A stretch of 64,000 nt of DNA, from NCBI RefSeq assembly GCF_005217525.1, contig NZ_PNXQ01000012.1:582222-646221 (forward strand), in the 5' to 3' direction. Shown in pieces: positions 24,514-34,574 of the stretch (the stretch's first letter is position 1; every line of letters starts with the position of its first letter). This DNA comes from Paenibacillus terrae (GTDB lineage: Bacteria > Bacillota > Bacilli > Paenibacillales > Paenibacillaceae). Made by a program: the position numbers and the translations under genes. Under the pieces are notes generated by a model, which was not told the DNA's origin, ran no database searches, and saw only the letters and a program-made list of their open reading frames with translations.

Positions 24514-24589
24514 TATAGGTGTACGCAATCACGAAAGCCGTTCTCTAGACTCCCCGCTGGTATATATACAAACTAAGAAACAGACAATG

Positions 24590-24950
24590 GCCTTTGACCA
24601 CCTGGAGAGATTTGATCATTAGCCCCCTAACCGAAAACCATAAGGAGGTCGTCCGCCCAAAGATCGTCGTTAGATGCTGAATGCCGTACTTTGGATTGCT
24701 CGTACTGGCGCTCTATGGCGAGATTTGTCTGCCTATTATGGTTCCTGGTCTTCCGCCTACAGTTTTTTCTGGCGCTTACAAAAGGCGGGGATATGGGACA
24801 TCATTTTGGATCATGTTTCGATAGAACCCGATTGGAGCCAGGTCATGATCGACACGACCGTAGTCCGTGTCCACCAGCATGGATCGGGCGTAAAGGGGCA
24901 AGCTAAGCAAGCAATCAAGTAGATTTTGAAAATGAACTGCTTATTTTGAA
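24590..24950 (+). pseudogene. IS5-family transposase remnant
   Basis: MLNAVLWIARTGALWRDL, followed by WSSAYSFFWRLQKAGIWD and VMIDTTVVRVHQH, is the conserved N-terminal half (first transposase domain with the first catalytic Asp) of IS5-group ORFs. Upstream codons recalling the family start contain stops, and the reading ends after GQAKQAIK, before the second catalytic region. No terminal inverted repeats were found. It is dead. Confidence 0.8.
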
Positions 24951-24988
24951 AACACAATTTTATGATGATGAAGAGGGGGTGTTTCTTG

Positions 24989-25506
24989 ATGACGAATAGT
25001 AGAATGAATTCTATGGTTGATGAATATTTAAGTAAAGCTAAAAAGTGGCAGGAAGAATTTGAGAAATTGAGAATGATCATTCTTGACTTTCAGCTGACCG
25101 AAGAATTGAAGTGGGTTGTTCCTTGTTACATGATGCCCACGGTATTCTAATCCAACAAACGGAGAATGTACAGGCGGGGCGCCAGATTCGGTTCACCAAT
25201 GTTCGGGAAATAGTTGCAATGGAAACCATCTTGAAGGCCTATATTTATGAAGCCATTGAGGTTGAAAAAGCTGGTTTGAAAGTCGATTTAAAAAACAATA
25301 TAGAATTCATAATTCCTGAAGAACTTCAAAATAAATTCGATGAAATCCCTGCCTTGAAAACTGCTTTTGAAGCATTGACGCCCGGACGGCAAAGGGCATA
25401 CATTCTTTATTTTTCTGAACCCAAACAATCCAAAACTCGGGAGTCAAGGGTTGAAAAATATATGCCGCAAATTCTCATTGGAAAGGGATTAAATGATAGA
25501 AAATAG
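24989..25506 (+). pseudogene. ydeI-like (YdeI/OmpD-associated) gene with internal deletion
   Basis: The first frame reads VDEYLSKAKKWQEEFEKLR and TEELKWVVPCYM, the start of YdeI-family proteins. It stops at about 25150. A second frame then resumes with LLHDAHGILIQQTENVQAG and continues to the family's normal C-terminus. About 35-40 central residues are missing and the two halves are out of frame, so a deletion has inactivated the gene. It lies next to the IS5 remnant. Confidence 0.75.
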
Positions 25507-25562
25507 CATCTTGTGTGAAAATATTTCATTAACTGAGGAGTTTGCACAATCCTGACCTAAAT

Positions 25563-25617
25563 AAAAGAGGAACCCTAGGCTAATAAGGATATTATCAGTC
25601 CAGAGTTCTTCTTTTTT
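25563..25617. terminator. Terminator between ydeI remnant and the epimerase gene
   Basis: AAGAGGAAC and GTTCTTCTT form the base of an extended imperfect hairpin with a T run on the plus strand and an A run on the other side, so it may act in both directions for the convergent genes. Confidence 0.6.
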
Positions 25618-25620
25618 AAT

Positions 25621-26535
25621 TCAATGCTGCTTATGAGGAGAATGTAGTTCCTCCAGTGCTTCCTTCAGTGAAGGGTAGTTAAACTGAAATCCGTGCTCCA
25701 GCGCCTTGCGCGGGATTACTTTTTGACCGTCTAAAACGAGGGTACTCATCTCGCCGACCAGCTTTTGTACGAGAACGCCGGGAACGGGGAACCAGTGTGG
25801 GCGGTGGTATACCTCAGCCACGGTTTTACCAAACTGGTCGTTCGTCAATGGATGTGGTGATGAAGCGTTCACAGCCCCGGCGATATTCGGCGTATGGATG
25901 CAATGGGTGATCAGGCGGACGATATCCTTAATATGAATCCAGCTCATCCATTGATGGCCGCTGCCTATTTTGCCGCCGAATCCGAAGCTGTAAGGCAGCT
26001 TCATCAGTGGAAATGCACCGCGTTTGCTGTCCAGTACGAGACTAATGCGCAGCTTGATTAACCGGGCATTGGAAGGGTAGGCGTTGGCGGCCTCCTCCCA
26101 CTGCTCGACCACTTGAGACAGAAAGTCTTCCGAACGGCGCGGGCTGGTTTCATCGAACGTTTCAGTAAGAGATGTACCGTAGGCGGCGACAGCCGAAGCC
26201 TGAATGATAACTTCCGGCTTTTTTTGCAGAGCATTTAGTGCTTGGGCTAATTTGGCAACAGACAACAGGCGTGATTGGAGAATCCTTTGTTTGGACTTGT
26301 CCGTCCAGCGCTGGTTCAGCGTCTCGCCTGCCAAATTAATGGCCACATCTGTGCCCTCTAATGATTCCGGTTTTTGTTTCAGCTCGTTCCAGCTCATATA
26401 TTGCAAGCGTGGGCTAGCTTCGTGACCTGCCATGGGTTTACGGGTGATTATCTTCACCGTATGCCCGTCGTTGAGCAAGCTTTTGGTCAGCGCACACCCT
26501 ACTAATCCAGTACCTCCGCATATGACGATGTTCAT
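25621..26535 (-). CDS. TIGR01777-family SDR epimerase
   Basis: The 304-residue protein begins MNIVICGGTGLVG, an NAD(P)-binding Rossmann motif, and then shows INLAGETLNQRW and ASAVAAYG, hallmarks of the YfcH/SulA-like TIGR01777 family. The C-terminal 50 residues (ALEHGFQFNYPSLKEAL) match its DUF1731 tail. The substrate is unknown in the family. A ribosome site GGAGAG precedes the ATG. It is transcribed alone. Confidence 0.88.
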   Translation of the reverse strand: MNIVICGGTGLVGCALTKSLLNDGHTVKIITRKPMAGHEASPRLQYMSWNELKQKPESLEGTDVAINLAGETLNQRWTDKSKQRILQSRLLSVAKLAQALNALQKKPEVIIQASAVAAYGTSLTETFDETSPRRSEDFLSQVVEQWEEAANAYPSNARLIKLRISLVLDSKRGAFPLMKLPYSFGFGGKIGSGHQWMSWIHIKDIVRLITHCIHTPNIAGAVNASSPHPLTNDQFGKTVAEVYHRPHWFPVPGVLVQKLVGEMSTLVLDGQKVIPRKALEHGFQFNYPSLKEALEELHSPHKQH

Positions 26536-26806
26536 GGAGTTCGACTCTCCTTCCGATTCGCAAAAAATATGTATGTTATAGAATATAACCCTTTTTAAGA
26601 AAAAAACCTCATTCGAATGTACCTGTATACGCTAAAGGATGTCAATCCATGCCATCATTTACCTCGTTTCCCTTCGTGTATTCCTGATTTGTGTGTGCAC
26701 TACCATAAAAGCCATGTTGTTTGATTTCAATAATCACGTTAAAATGATTAAATCAAAATAAGATAAGCATAACAGAATAACAAGGATAAGGGGATGAAAC
26801 CGAATC
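26536..26806. other. Intergenic region between divergent genes
   Basis: It must hold divergent promoters for the epimerase and nfo genes. No strong consensus pair, hairpin or repeat stands out. Confidence 0.4.
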
Positions 26807-27934
26807 ATGCTGAAAATTGGTTCTCATGTGTCCTTCTCGGACAAGGGTCTGCTCAGCGCTACAAAAGAAGCGTCTTCATACGGGTCCAGTTCGTTCATGA
26901 TATACACGGGGGCACCGCAAAACACGCGTCGTAAGCCGATGGAATCCATGTATCTGGAGGAAGGCAAGCAGTTGATGGCTGAAAAAAGGATGGATGATAT
27001 CGTGGTGCATGCCCCGTATATTATCAATCTCGGCTCTTACAAAGAAAATACCTATGAGCTGGCAGTCAGCTTTCTTCAAGAGGAAATTCGTCGCACCCAC
27101 GCGATTGGCGTGAAAAATATCGTGCTTCATCCGGGCGCTTTTACCGATAAGGATGCTGAATATGGAATTGGGCGTATCGCCGACGGTTTGAATGAGGTAC
27201 TGAACGGCGTGAAGGAGACGGATGTTAACATTGCGCTGGAAACGATGGCAGGCAAAGGCACCGAAATGGGCCGCAGCTTCGAAGAAATTGCCTCCATTAT
27301 AGATAAAGTAGAGCACAACGAGCGTCTTACCGTTTGTATGGATACCTGTCACATACACGATGCCGGCTATGACATTGTGAATGATCTGGACGGCGTGCTG
27401 GAGCAATTTGATCGTATTGTCGGGCTGGATCGCATCGCAGTGGTTCACGTCAATGACAGTAAAAATGCGGTTGGCGCCCATAAAGACCGTCATACTCCGA
27501 TTGGATCGGGCTGGTTAGGCTATCAGACCATTCATAACGTGGTGCATCATGATGCGCTTCAAGGCCGCCCGTTTATTTTGGAAACGCCATGGATCGGGAA
27601 GGAAGCGAAAACCCAGCGTCCAATGTATGAGGTTGAAATCGCTTTGCTTCGCGGGAATGTGAAGGAGCGTTTTGGCGATGAATTTTTGGGTCAGGTAGAG
27701 CAGTTGCATTCGTTTTTCAAAAAGCAGGATGTGGATGTGCGTAACTTTGTACTGGATACCTGGACGCTGCTGAAAAATGATGCCAAAGCGAAAAAAGCCG
27801 ATCCACGCGAACCGCTGGAACGTCTGTATGACATGGTAACGGAAGCAGCACTATTTCCGGAGTTGAGCGAAGAACATATTAATCATCGTCTGATTGCCTG
27901 GTTTGCCGGCAGTCATTTGCCAGTGACGGTATAA
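26807..27934 (+). CDS. nfo: Endonuclease IV with C-terminal extension
   Basis: Residues 1-285 match AP endonuclease IV, a zinc TIM barrel that cuts 5' of abasic sites. [15 protein letters not shown] (metal His), ALETMAGKG (metal Glu), [13 protein letters not shown] and HVNDSK are all present. The protein is 375 residues, whereas most family members are 280-300. The extra 90 residues (from about 286) are charged and helical with a Trp-Phe-Ala-Gly end and have no known role. It is followed after 22 bases by purU, probably in one transcript. Confidence 0.93.
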   Translation: MLKIGSHVSFSDKGLLSATKEASSYGSSSFMIYTGAPQNTRRKPMESMYLEEGKQLMAEKRMDDIVVHAPYIINLGSYKENTYELAVSFLQEEIRRTHAIGVKNIVLHPGAFTDKDAEYGIGRIADGLNEVLNGVKETDVNIALETMAGKGTEMGRSFEEIASIIDKVEHNERLTVCMDTCHIHDAGYDIVNDLDGVLEQFDRIVGLDRIAVVHVNDSKNAVGAHKDRHTPIGSGWLGYQTIHNVVHHDALQGRPFILETPWIGKEAKTQRPMYEVEIALLRGNVKERFGDEFLGQVEQLHSFFKKQDVDVRNFVLDTWTLLKNDAKAKKADPREPLERLYDMVTEAALFPELSEEHINHRLIAWFAGSHLPVTV

Positions 27935-27956
27935 GCCAAGGGGGAATTGTAGCCAC

Positions 27957-28856
27957 ATGGAACTTCACGTAAAACATCAGCCAAACAGCACTCAATCTGC
28001 GCATGAAAACCGTGCGCGTATGCTCGTATCCTGTCCTGATGGCCCGGGTATTGTAGCGGCCGTGTCTCGCTTTTTGTATGAGCATGGCGCCAATATTGTT
28101 CAATCTGATCAATACACGATGGACCCGTCCGGCGGTATGTTTTTTATGCGGGTTGAATTTGATCTGCCATACTTGAGTGAAACCCAGTCTCAACTGGAGC
28201 AGGATTTTGCCGCGGTTGCAGAACAATTCCGAATGGAGTGGACGATTTCAGCGGTCAGCCGCAAGAAAAAGCTCGCTATTTTCGTTTCCAAAGAAGATCA
28301 TTGTCTGGTGGAGCTATTGTGGCAATGGCAGGCAGGGGATCTGGATGCGGATATTTCTTTGGTCGTCAGCAATCATCCCGATATGAAGGAGTATGTGGAA
28401 TCTTTCGGCATTCCGTATCACCATATTCCGGTGACAGCCGATACCAAACCGGAGGCGGAGCGCTGTCAACTGGAGGTTATTGGTGAGGATATCGACGTCA
28501 TTATCTTGGCCCGTTACATGCAGATTATTTCACCCAAGTTCATTGAGCATTATCGCAACCGGATCATTAATATCCATCATTCGTTCCTGCCTGCATTCGT
28601 GGGTGGAAAGCCATATGCTCAAGCCTATAATCGCGGTGTGAAAATTATTGGCGCTACTGCGCATTATGTAACTGAGGAACTGGACGGCGGCCCGATCATC
28701 GAGCAGGATGTGCAGCGGGTAAGCCATGGTGATGACGTCAATGAGTTAAAACGGATCGGTCGCACCATTGAGCGGGTCGTTTTGGCAAGAGCCGTGAAGT
28801 GGCATGCGGAGGACCGAATTTTGGTTCATGAAAACAAAACGGTCGTTTTTAACTGA
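27957..28856 (+). CDS. purU: Formyltetrahydrofolate deformylase
   Basis: The 299-residue protein has an N-terminal ACT domain (ARMLVSCPDGPGIVAAVS) and a formyltransferase-fold hydrolase domain with the catalytic Asn-His-Asp set visible in NIHHSFLPAF and DGGPIIEQD. It releases formate from 10-formyl-THF, which supplies purine synthesis via PurT and balances one-carbon pools. It sits 22 bases after nfo and is closed by a terminator. Confidence 0.95.
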   Translation: MELHVKHQPNSTQSAHENRARMLVSCPDGPGIVAAVSRFLYEHGANIVQSDQYTMDPSGGMFFMRVEFDLPYLSETQSQLEQDFAAVAEQFRMEWTISAVSRKKKLAIFVSKEDHCLVELLWQWQAGDLDADISLVVSNHPDMKEYVESFGIPYHHIPVTADTKPEAERCQLEVIGEDIDVIILARYMQIISPKFIEHYRNRIINIHHSFLPAFVGGKPYAQAYNRGVKIIGATAHYVTEELDGGPIIEQDVQRVSHGDDVNELKRIGRTIERVVLARAVKWHAEDRILVHENKTVVFN

Positions 28857-28893
28857 TTTTTATATTTGAAGCTCATACATCTTCCAAGCAAAG

Positions 28894-28922
28894 CCCGTCG
28901 AGATGACGGGTTTTTTCTTTTT
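28894..28922 (+). terminator. Terminator after purU
   Basis: CCCGTC and GACGGG form a stem with a 5-base loop, followed by a long T run. Confidence 0.9.
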
Positions 28923-29148
28923 TTTATGCGGAAATTCAGTGTCAAAACCGGACAAAATACGTTATTTTTCGCGATTCTATGATTTTTAAACAATTTTCTA
29001 AATTAAGTCACCATCTTCAAGCGTGTTAAGGAACGATAGTTTCAATGGTAAGGTGGAGATGAATTTCAGTTTGGCGTAGCCAAAAGGTTTGCTTATTATT
29101 TGGGTTGGTTTATAATCAGTCGTATCGAGCATAAGGGTTGGTATATCA

Positions 29149-29547
29149 ATGAAATTAGATAGTAATAATCATTCAGTATTCTTATTGTATTATCATCTCG
29201 TACTTGTCGTGAAATATAGAAGAAATGTATTTGATGATGAAATATCCGATTATGCAAAAGACATGTTTGTGCGACTTGCGGAGGGTTACAACATAACTCT
29301 GATGGAATGGAATCATGACAATAACCATGTTCACGTTCTGTTCAAAGCACATCCGAACACTGAAATGACAAAGTTCATAAATGCGTATAAGAGTGCAAGT
29401 TCTCGACTCATCAAAAGAGATTTTCCGCAAGTCAGAAAGAAGCTTTGGAAAGAAATGTTTTGGTCAAGAAGTTTTTGCTTACTTACAACAGGTGGCTTGT
29501 CTGTTGAGGTAATAAAGAAGTATATAGAAAATCAAGGCCAAAAGTGA
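29149..29547 (+). CDS. tnpA: Y1 (HUH) transposase TnpA
   Basis: The 132-residue protein has the full family layout. A beta-strand YYHLVLVVKYRR opens it, the metal-binding HUH motif is His60-Val-His62 in NNHVHVLF, and the nucleophilic tyrosine is Tyr125 in EVIKKYIENQ. No frameshift or missing residue is seen, so it should be active. It cuts and rejoins single-stranded DNA at the hairpin ends of the element. Confidence 0.93.
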   Translation: MKLDSNNHSVFLLYYHLVLVVKYRRNVFDDEISDYAKDMFVRLAEGYNITLMEWNHDNNHVHVLFKAHPNTEMTKFINAYKSASSRLIKRDFPQVRKKLWKEMFWSRSFCLLTTGGLSVEVIKKYIENQGQK

Positions 29548-29558
29548 GATAAGAATAT

Positions 29559-30674
29559 ATGGCTAAATATAATAAAGCATATAAGTTCCGTTTGTATCCA
29601 ACAGAGGAACAAGCCCACCTTATGCGTAAAACTTTTGGTTGTGTTCGTTTTGTGTATAACAAAATGTTAGCTGAACGCAAGGAAGTATACGAACAGTTCA
29701 AGGACGATAAAGAAGCCTTGAAAAAGCAAAAGTTCCCTACCCCTGCTAAGAACAAAGATGAGTTTGTGTGGCTGAAAGAAGTCGATTCTTTGGCATTGGC
29801 TAATGCCCAATTAAACTTGCAGACTGCTTACAGAAATTTCTATAGTGGAACGACTGACTTCCCTACATTTAAGAGTAAGAAGGCAAGAAAATCATACACA
29901 ACCCATGTTGTGAACGGAAACATTATGCTTATGAATGGCTATATCAAATTACCAAAGCTCAAACGGGTGAAAGTAAAACAACATAGAGAAATCCCTGCTG
30001 AACATATCATGAAGTCATGTACGATCTCGATGACATCCACTGGGAAATACTACGTGTCTATTCTCACTGAATATGAGATGGAACGTATTCAAAAACAAGT
30101 TCAAACCGTTGTTGGGTTAGACTTTACAATGGCTGAACTATATGTCGGTAGTGAGGGTGAGAAAGCCAATTATCCTCGTTTCTACCGTCAAATGTTAGAT
30201 CGTTTAGTGAAAGCACAACGTACCTTATCCAGACGTGTGAAAGGTTCTTCTCGTTGGAACAAGCAAAGGATGGTAGTAGCAAAGATTCATGAAAAAATCA
30301 CCAACCCACGAAAAGACTTTCTACATAAGGAATCACACAAATTGGCCAAACGGTATGATGGAGTGGTCATTGAAGATCTCAACATGAAAGGAATGTCGCA
30401 AGCCCTGAACTTTGGCAAAAGCGTTGCTGACAATGCTTGGGGAATGTTCACGACATTTCTCCAATACAAGTTAGAGGAGCAAGGAAAAAAACTGATAAAA
30501 ATAGACAAGTGGTTTCCATCGTCTAAGACTTGCTCGTGTTGCGGTAAAGTAAAGGAATCTCTATCCCTTTCTGAACGTATATTCCACTGTGAATGTGGTT
30601 TTGTGTCAGATAGGGATGGGAACGCTTCTATCAATATCAGAAGCGAAGGATTGCGGCTGTTAGAGCAATTATAG
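29559..30674 (+). CDS. tnpB: RNA-guided nuclease TnpB
   Basis: The 371-residue protein has an N-terminal OrfB helix-turn-helix-like region (YNKAYKFRLYPTEEQ). The RuvC triad is intact: Asp188 in VVGLDF, Glu272 in VVIEDLNMKG and Asp353 in SDRDGNASINI. The zinc ribbon is CSCCG (325-329) with CECG (344-347). TnpB uses an omega RNA made from the element's right end to cleave donor sites and favour element retention. The frame is complete, so both activity and a guide are expected. Confidence 0.93.
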   Translation: MAKYNKAYKFRLYPTEEQAHLMRKTFGCVRFVYNKMLAERKEVYEQFKDDKEALKKQKFPTPAKNKDEFVWLKEVDSLALANAQLNLQTAYRNFYSGTTDFPTFKSKKARKSYTTHVVNGNIMLMNGYIKLPKLKRVKVKQHREIPAEHIMKSCTISMTSTGKYYVSILTEYEMERIQKQVQTVVGLDFTMAELYVGSEGEKANYPRFYRQMLDRLVKAQRTLSRRVKGSSRWNKQRMVVAKIHEKITNPRKDFLHKESHKLAKRYDGVVIEDLNMKGMSQALNFGKSVADNAWGMFTTFLQYKLEEQGKKLIKIDKWFPSSKTCSCCGKVKESLSLSERIFHCECGFVSDRDGNASINIRSEGLRLLEQL

Positions 30675-30807
30675 CCCACAATAGAGCATGGTTCAGGCTT
30701 GATAGCTAAGTAAATTTCGTACCGTTAGGTACGATTACCTTAGAAGCCCTCACCTCTAAGCGTTAGTGTAAGTGGAGGGTAGTTCACATGAGGTTAATAC
30801 TTTGCGG
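30640..30807 (+). ncRNA. Predicted TnpB omega RNA and guide
   Basis: In characterised elements the guide RNA scaffold is the 3' end of tnpB plus the right-end structure, and the guide is the first 16-20 bases of flanking DNA. Here the scaffold would run from the end of tnpB through hairpins at 30718-30733 and about 30749-30780 to AGTTCAC at 30787. The guide would start at 30788 (ATGAGGTTAATACTTTG). The 5' limit is approximate. Confidence 0.6.
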
Positions 30808-30863
30808 GTATATTTAAATGAGGACCTGGTACGATATTTCGACAATCAACTTTATAAACGATC

Positions 30864-30892
30864 TGGCAAACCTGCACGGCAAATGGTACAAT
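30864..30892 (+). promoter_or_regulatory. Probable tkt promoter
   Basis: CTGGCA (30864-30869), a 17-base spacer and TACAAT (30887-30892) preceded by TGG (extended -10) lie 140 bases before the tkt start and just right of the IS element, so the insertion did not cut it. Confidence 0.55.
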
Positions 30893-31032
30893 GTTTAAGG
30901 ATGTATAAGTCATATTGAAACATTCAAGCAGATTCACTCACTTCAATGGGCGTCGTTACTATAGGAGACGGCGGTATTGGAGAGCATGACCTAATGCAAT
31001 TGGATACTTTTTACAATATGAGGAGGCTAACC

Positions 31033-33078
31033 ATGACTGACCAGAATCAAGCGATTCAAAAGGATGAAAACTCCACGATCGACAATTTGTCCATTACGAC
31101 AATCCGTACGTTGGCAATTGATGCCATCGAGAAAGCAAACTCGGGACATCCCGGCATGCCGATGGGTTCCGCGCCGATGGGCTACCAACTATTTGCTAAA
31201 ACGATGAATCATAACCCGAATCACCCTACATGGATTAACCGTGACCGTTTTGTACTGTCCGCTGGACACGGCTCCATGCTGCTGTACAGCCTGCTGCACC
31301 TGAGCGGCTATGATCTGCCTATGGAAGAACTGAAACAATTCCGTCAATGGGGCAGCCTTACACCAGGTCATCCTGAGTTTGGACACACCGCTGGTGTAGA
31401 CGCTACAACCGGACCTCTGGGACAAGGCGTAGCTATGGCCGTAGGTATGGCAATGGCTGAAGCTCAATTGGGCGCAACCTATAATAAAGATCAATTCAAA
31501 GTTGTGGATCACTTCACCTATGCAATCTGTGGCGATGGCGATCTGATGGAGGGCCTGTCTCACGAAGCGGCTTCGCTGGCTGGACGTTTGCAATTGGGCA
31601 AGCTGATCGTATTGTTTGATTCCAATGATATTACACTGGACGGCAAGCTGAACCTGTCCTCTTCCGAGAGTGTTGCCAAACGCTTTGAAGCTTACAACTG
31701 GCAAGTGCTGCGCGTAGAAGACGGTAACGACCTTCCAGCGATCCAAAAAGCAATTGAAGAAGCGCAAGGCGACTCCACACGTCCTACGTTGATTGAAGTG
31801 AAAACAGTCATCGGCTACGGAAGCCCGAACAAACAAGGTAAAGGCGGACATGGCGGTACTCACGGTTCCCCACTGGGTGCAGATGAAGCCAAGCTGACTA
31901 AAGAATTTTACAAATGGGTATACGAAGAGGACTTCCACGTACCGCAAGAGGTTCGCGAGCATTTTGCTAAAGTAAAAGAGCGCGGCATCGCAGCTAACAA
32001 AGCATGGGATGAACAGTTCGCGAAATACAAAGCGGCTCACCCTGACCTGGCAGCTCAGTTCGAAACAGCGGTAAACGGCGATCTTCCAGAAGGATGGGAC
32101 CGTGACCTTCCGAAGTACACGACTGAAGACAAAGCAGTTTCGACTCGCGTGGCTTCCGGTAATGCACTGAACGGATTGGCTCCAAACGTACCGTTCCTGA
32201 CTGGCGGATCTGCCGATCTGGAAAGCTCCACGATGACACACTTGAACAACCTGACGAACTTTACGCCAGAAGACTATGCTGGCCGTAACATCTATTTCGG
32301 TATCCGTGAGTTTGGTATGGCTGCTGCGATGAATGGTATGACATTGCACCAAGGGGTAAAAGTATTCGGCGGTACATTCTTCGTGTTTACGGATTACCTG
32401 CGTCCGGCCGTTCGTCTGGCAGCTCTAATGGGATTGCCTGTAACTTACGTTCTGACTCACGACAGTATTGCTGTTGGTGAAGACGGCCCGACTCATGAGC
32501 CGATCGAACAATTGGCTTCCCTGCGTATTATCCCGAACCTGACGGTTATTCGTCCGGCGGATGGCAATGAAACTTCCGCTGCTTGGGCTTACACGCTGGA
32601 AAACAAGAAAAACCCGGTTGCTCTGGTATTGACTCGTCAAAACCTGCCAATCCTGGCTGCTACTGCTGAACATGCACGCGAAGGTATTAAACGCGGTGCT
32701 TATGTCGTTGCAGATGCGACAGACGGCAAGCCGGTTGCTCAAATTCTGGCTACGGGTTCCGAAGTACAACTGGCTGTTAAAGCTCAGGAAGCACTGGCGG
32801 AGCAAGGTATCCAAGTACGCGTTATCAGCTTCCCAAGCTGGGATTTGTTCGAAAAACAAGACAAAGCATACAAAGATTCCGTTCTGCTGCCTGAAGTAAA
32901 AGCACGTTTGGCTGTAGAAATGGCTTATCCACTGGGCTGGGAAAAATATGTCGGCGACCAAGGCGACATTCTCGGTATCAGCACATTTGGCGCATCCGCA
33001 CCTGGCGACCGCGTCATTAAGGAATATGGTTTTACGGTAGAGAACGTTGTTAATCGTGTAAAAGCTTTGTTGAAATAA
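31033..33078 (+). CDS. tkt: Transketolase
   Basis: The ATG at 31033 is chosen because GAGGAGG lies 8 bases upstream. Longer in-frame starts upstream lack a ribosome site. At 681 residues it has the full three-domain enzyme: [10 protein letters not shown], the thiamine diphosphate motif GDGDLMEG continuing to a conserved NDIT, and the pyrimidine-domain block [14 protein letters not shown] and [13 protein letters not shown]. It transfers two-carbon units in the non-oxidative pentose phosphate pathway. It is transcribed alone. Confidence 0.97.
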   Translation: MTDQNQAIQKDENSTIDNLSITTIRTLAIDAIEKANSGHPGMPMGSAPMGYQLFAKTMNHNPNHPTWINRDRFVLSAGHGSMLLYSLLHLSGYDLPMEELKQFRQWGSLTPGHPEFGHTAGVDATTGPLGQGVAMAVGMAMAEAQLGATYNKDQFKVVDHFTYAICGDGDLMEGLSHEAASLAGRLQLGKLIVLFDSNDITLDGKLNLSSSESVAKRFEAYNWQVLRVEDGNDLPAIQKAIEEAQGDSTRPTLIEVKTVIGYGSPNKQGKGGHGGTHGSPLGADEAKLTKEFYKWVYEEDFHVPQEVREHFAKVKERGIAANKAWDEQFAKYKAAHPDLAAQFETAVNGDLPEGWDRDLPKYTTEDKAVSTRVASGNALNGLAPNVPFLTGGSADLESSTMTHLNNLTNFTPEDYAGRNIYFGIREFGMAAAMNGMTLHQGVKVFGGTFFVFTDYLRPAVRLAALMGLPVTYVLTHDSIAVGEDGPTHEPIEQLASLRIIPNLTVIRPADGNETSAAWAYTLENKKNPVALVLTRQNLPILAATAEHAREGIKRGAYVVADATDGKPVAQILATGSEVQLAVKAQEALAEQGIQVRVISFPSWDLFEKQDKAYKDSVLLPEVKARLAVEMAYPLGWEKYVGDQGDILGISTFGASAPGDRVIKEYGFTVENVVNRVKALLK

Positions 33079-33090
33079 AACAACCTATTA

Positions 33091-33134
33091 AACAGACAGT
33101 CGTAACCTGAGTAAGGCTTACGGCTGTTTGTTTC
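33091..33134 (+). terminator. Terminator after tkt
   Basis: AACAGACAGTCGTAACCT pairs imperfectly with AGGCTTACGGCTGTTTGTT around a short loop, ending in T-rich sequence. Confidence 0.75.
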
Positions 33135-33249
33135 GTACATTGAGGAACTTTGCGGCCGTGTGTATTTTCGTACTGAGGCTTGGAACAAATATATGTTATG
33201 ATCCATAAATATTCATTCAACCATTGATGAGCAGATGAGGGGATAACGA

Positions 33250-33564
33250 ATGACACAGTTTGATGGAGTCAGCGTAGTTAAAAAAGCAAATATATATTAC
33301 GACGGTCAGGTTACAAGCCGTACGGTTATTTTGGGTGACGGCAGTAAGGTAACATTGGGAATTATGCTGCCTGGAACGTATGAATTTGGCACGGATTCTC
33401 GTGAGATTATGGAGATTTTGGCAGGGGATTTGAAGGTGTTGCTTCCAGGTACTGAGGAATGGCTGGAAATACAGGGAACGGCAACGTTCCACGTGCCTGC
33501 GCAATCTTCCTTCAAGCTGGAAGTACGAAGCGTAACGGATTACTGCTGTTCTTACCCGGAATAA
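33250..33564 (+). CDS. ppnP: Pyrimidine/purine nucleoside phosphorylase (PpnP)
   Basis: The 104-residue protein matches the DUF1255/YaiE cupin family across its length: [43 protein letters not shown] and [13 protein letters not shown]. It phosphorolyses several nucleosides to base and ribose-1-phosphate. It starts 8 bases after GAGGGG. It stands alone between tkt and a convergent dehydrogenase gene. Confidence 0.93.
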   Translation: MTQFDGVSVVKKANIYYDGQVTSRTVILGDGSKVTLGIMLPGTYEFGTDSREIMEILAGDLKVLLPGTEEWLEIQGTATFHVPAQSSFKLEVRSVTDYCCSYPE

Positions 33565-33570
33565 GCAGTG

Positions 33571-33617
33571 AAAAAAGGGCAAGCACCACTTGATTTTAAG
33601 CCAAGTGTGCTTCCCCT
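33571..33617 (-). terminator. Terminator for the minus-strand dehydrogenase gene
   Basis: GCACCACTTG and CAAGTGTGC (one-base bulge) plus GGG/CCC form a stem. On the minus strand it is followed by TTTTTT (33571-33576). Confidence 0.75.
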
Positions 33618-33674
33618 ATAAGCTATGCGATATGTACAAAGCACAGCAACATGGATAACAAAGAAGGATGCGGC

Positions 33675-34574
33675 TTATTTGAGTGGCTTACCGCCAATAG
33701 TGTGGCCGATCCAAGCCTCATAGGTCTTCACGACAGCGGACAAGTCCTCATCTCCGTAGCCTTGCGTTTGCCCGGCTTGAAACAGGCTTTTGGCAATGGA
33801 CAGCATAGGCGCCGGAATGGACTGGCTATCCGTCAGCGAGGCAGCAAGCTTCAAGTCTTTGAGCATCAAGGCCAGTGAGAACTGGTTGCTGAAATCATGC
33901 TCGATGATTTTGCGTCCTTTCAGGTCAGCAGCCTTGCTGCCTGCCGATCCGAGCTGTACCAGCTCAAGGAAGCTTTCCGCCGGAATACCGGATTTGGCGG
34001 CGATGGCAAAGCCCTCAGCCAGAGCGAGATTGTTAATACCGACCATCGTGTTATGTGCGAGCTTGGCTACGGCCCCGCTGCCATTCGGTCCCATGTGAAG
34101 CACCTTTTTGCCCAGCGTATCAAAAACGTCCGACTGTGCGGCAATGGCCTCCGCGTCACCGCCGACCATGAACACGAGCGTACCGTCCACAGCAGCAGGC
34201 TTACTGCCCGTTACCGGAGCATCAATGAAGGAACATCCCAGCTTGTCCGCTTCGGCGGCCAGTTGTTTGACCAGCTCAGGTGAAATGGTGCTGTTGTCCA
34301 TCACAGTTACACCAGGCGTAAGACCGGCAAACACGCCGTCCTCGCCGTAGTAGATATCGTGGATCGAGTTATCATCGCTGACCATGGTAATGACCAGCTG
34401 TTGACCTTCAGCCGCCTCACGGGGCGTTGAAGCCGTACGAGCGCCTTGTTCTACCAGTGGTTCGCAGCGTGAAGCGGTGCGGTTGTAGACCGTGACTCCA
34501 TATCCCTGCTTCAACAGATTGGATGCCATCGGGGCGCCCATGGTGCCCAGTCCGATAAATCCGATGTTTTTCAT
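33675..34574 (-). CDS. Beta-hydroxyacid dehydrogenase (3-hydroxyisobutyrate dehydrogenase-like)
   Basis: The 299-residue protein opens with GFIGLGTMGAPMASNL (NAD(P) site). It contains the substrate motif FIDAPVTGSKPAA, the catalytic Lys in GAVAKLAHNTMVG and the cofactor-binding DLKLAASLTDS near the C-terminus. It reduces or oxidises a small beta-hydroxyacid or semialdehyde (tartronate semialdehyde, succinic semialdehyde or 3-hydroxyisobutyrate). The exact substrate cannot be read from the sequence. It starts after AGAAAGGTG. Confidence 0.9.
   Translation of the reverse strand: MKNIGFIGLGTMGAPMASNLLKQGYGVTVYNRTASRCEPLVEQGARTASTPREAAEGQQLVITMVSDDNSIHDIYYGEDGVFAGLTPGVTVMDNSTISPELVKQLAAEADKLGCSFIDAPVTGSKPAAVDGTLVFMVGGDAEAIAAQSDVFDTLGKKVLHMGPNGSGAVAKLAHNTMVGINNLALAEGFAIAAKSGIPAESFLELVQLGSAGSKAADLKGRKIIEHDFSNQFSLALMLKDLKLAASLTDSQSIPAPMLSIAKSLFQAGQTQGYGDEDLSAVVKTYEAWIGHTIGGKPLK

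Larger units (their letters stand above)
28985..30787 (+). mobile_element. IS200/IS605-family element
   Basis: It carries tnpA and tnpB in the same direction, 11 bases apart. The left part holds a perfect hairpin (TTTGGC/GCCAAA near 29071-29085) and a longer imperfect palindrome around 29010-29060. The right part after tnpB holds a perfect CGTACC/GGTACG hairpin (30718-30733) and a final structure ending AGTTCAC at 30787, as in related elements. The right end is fairly secure. The left end is placed only to within about 30 bases. Such elements make no target duplication. Confidence 0.8.

Noticed and set aside
31189-32352. 387-codon open frame on the minus strand inside tkt
   Set aside because: Transketolase on the plus strand is certain. 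The antisense frame has no family features and reflects codon bias.
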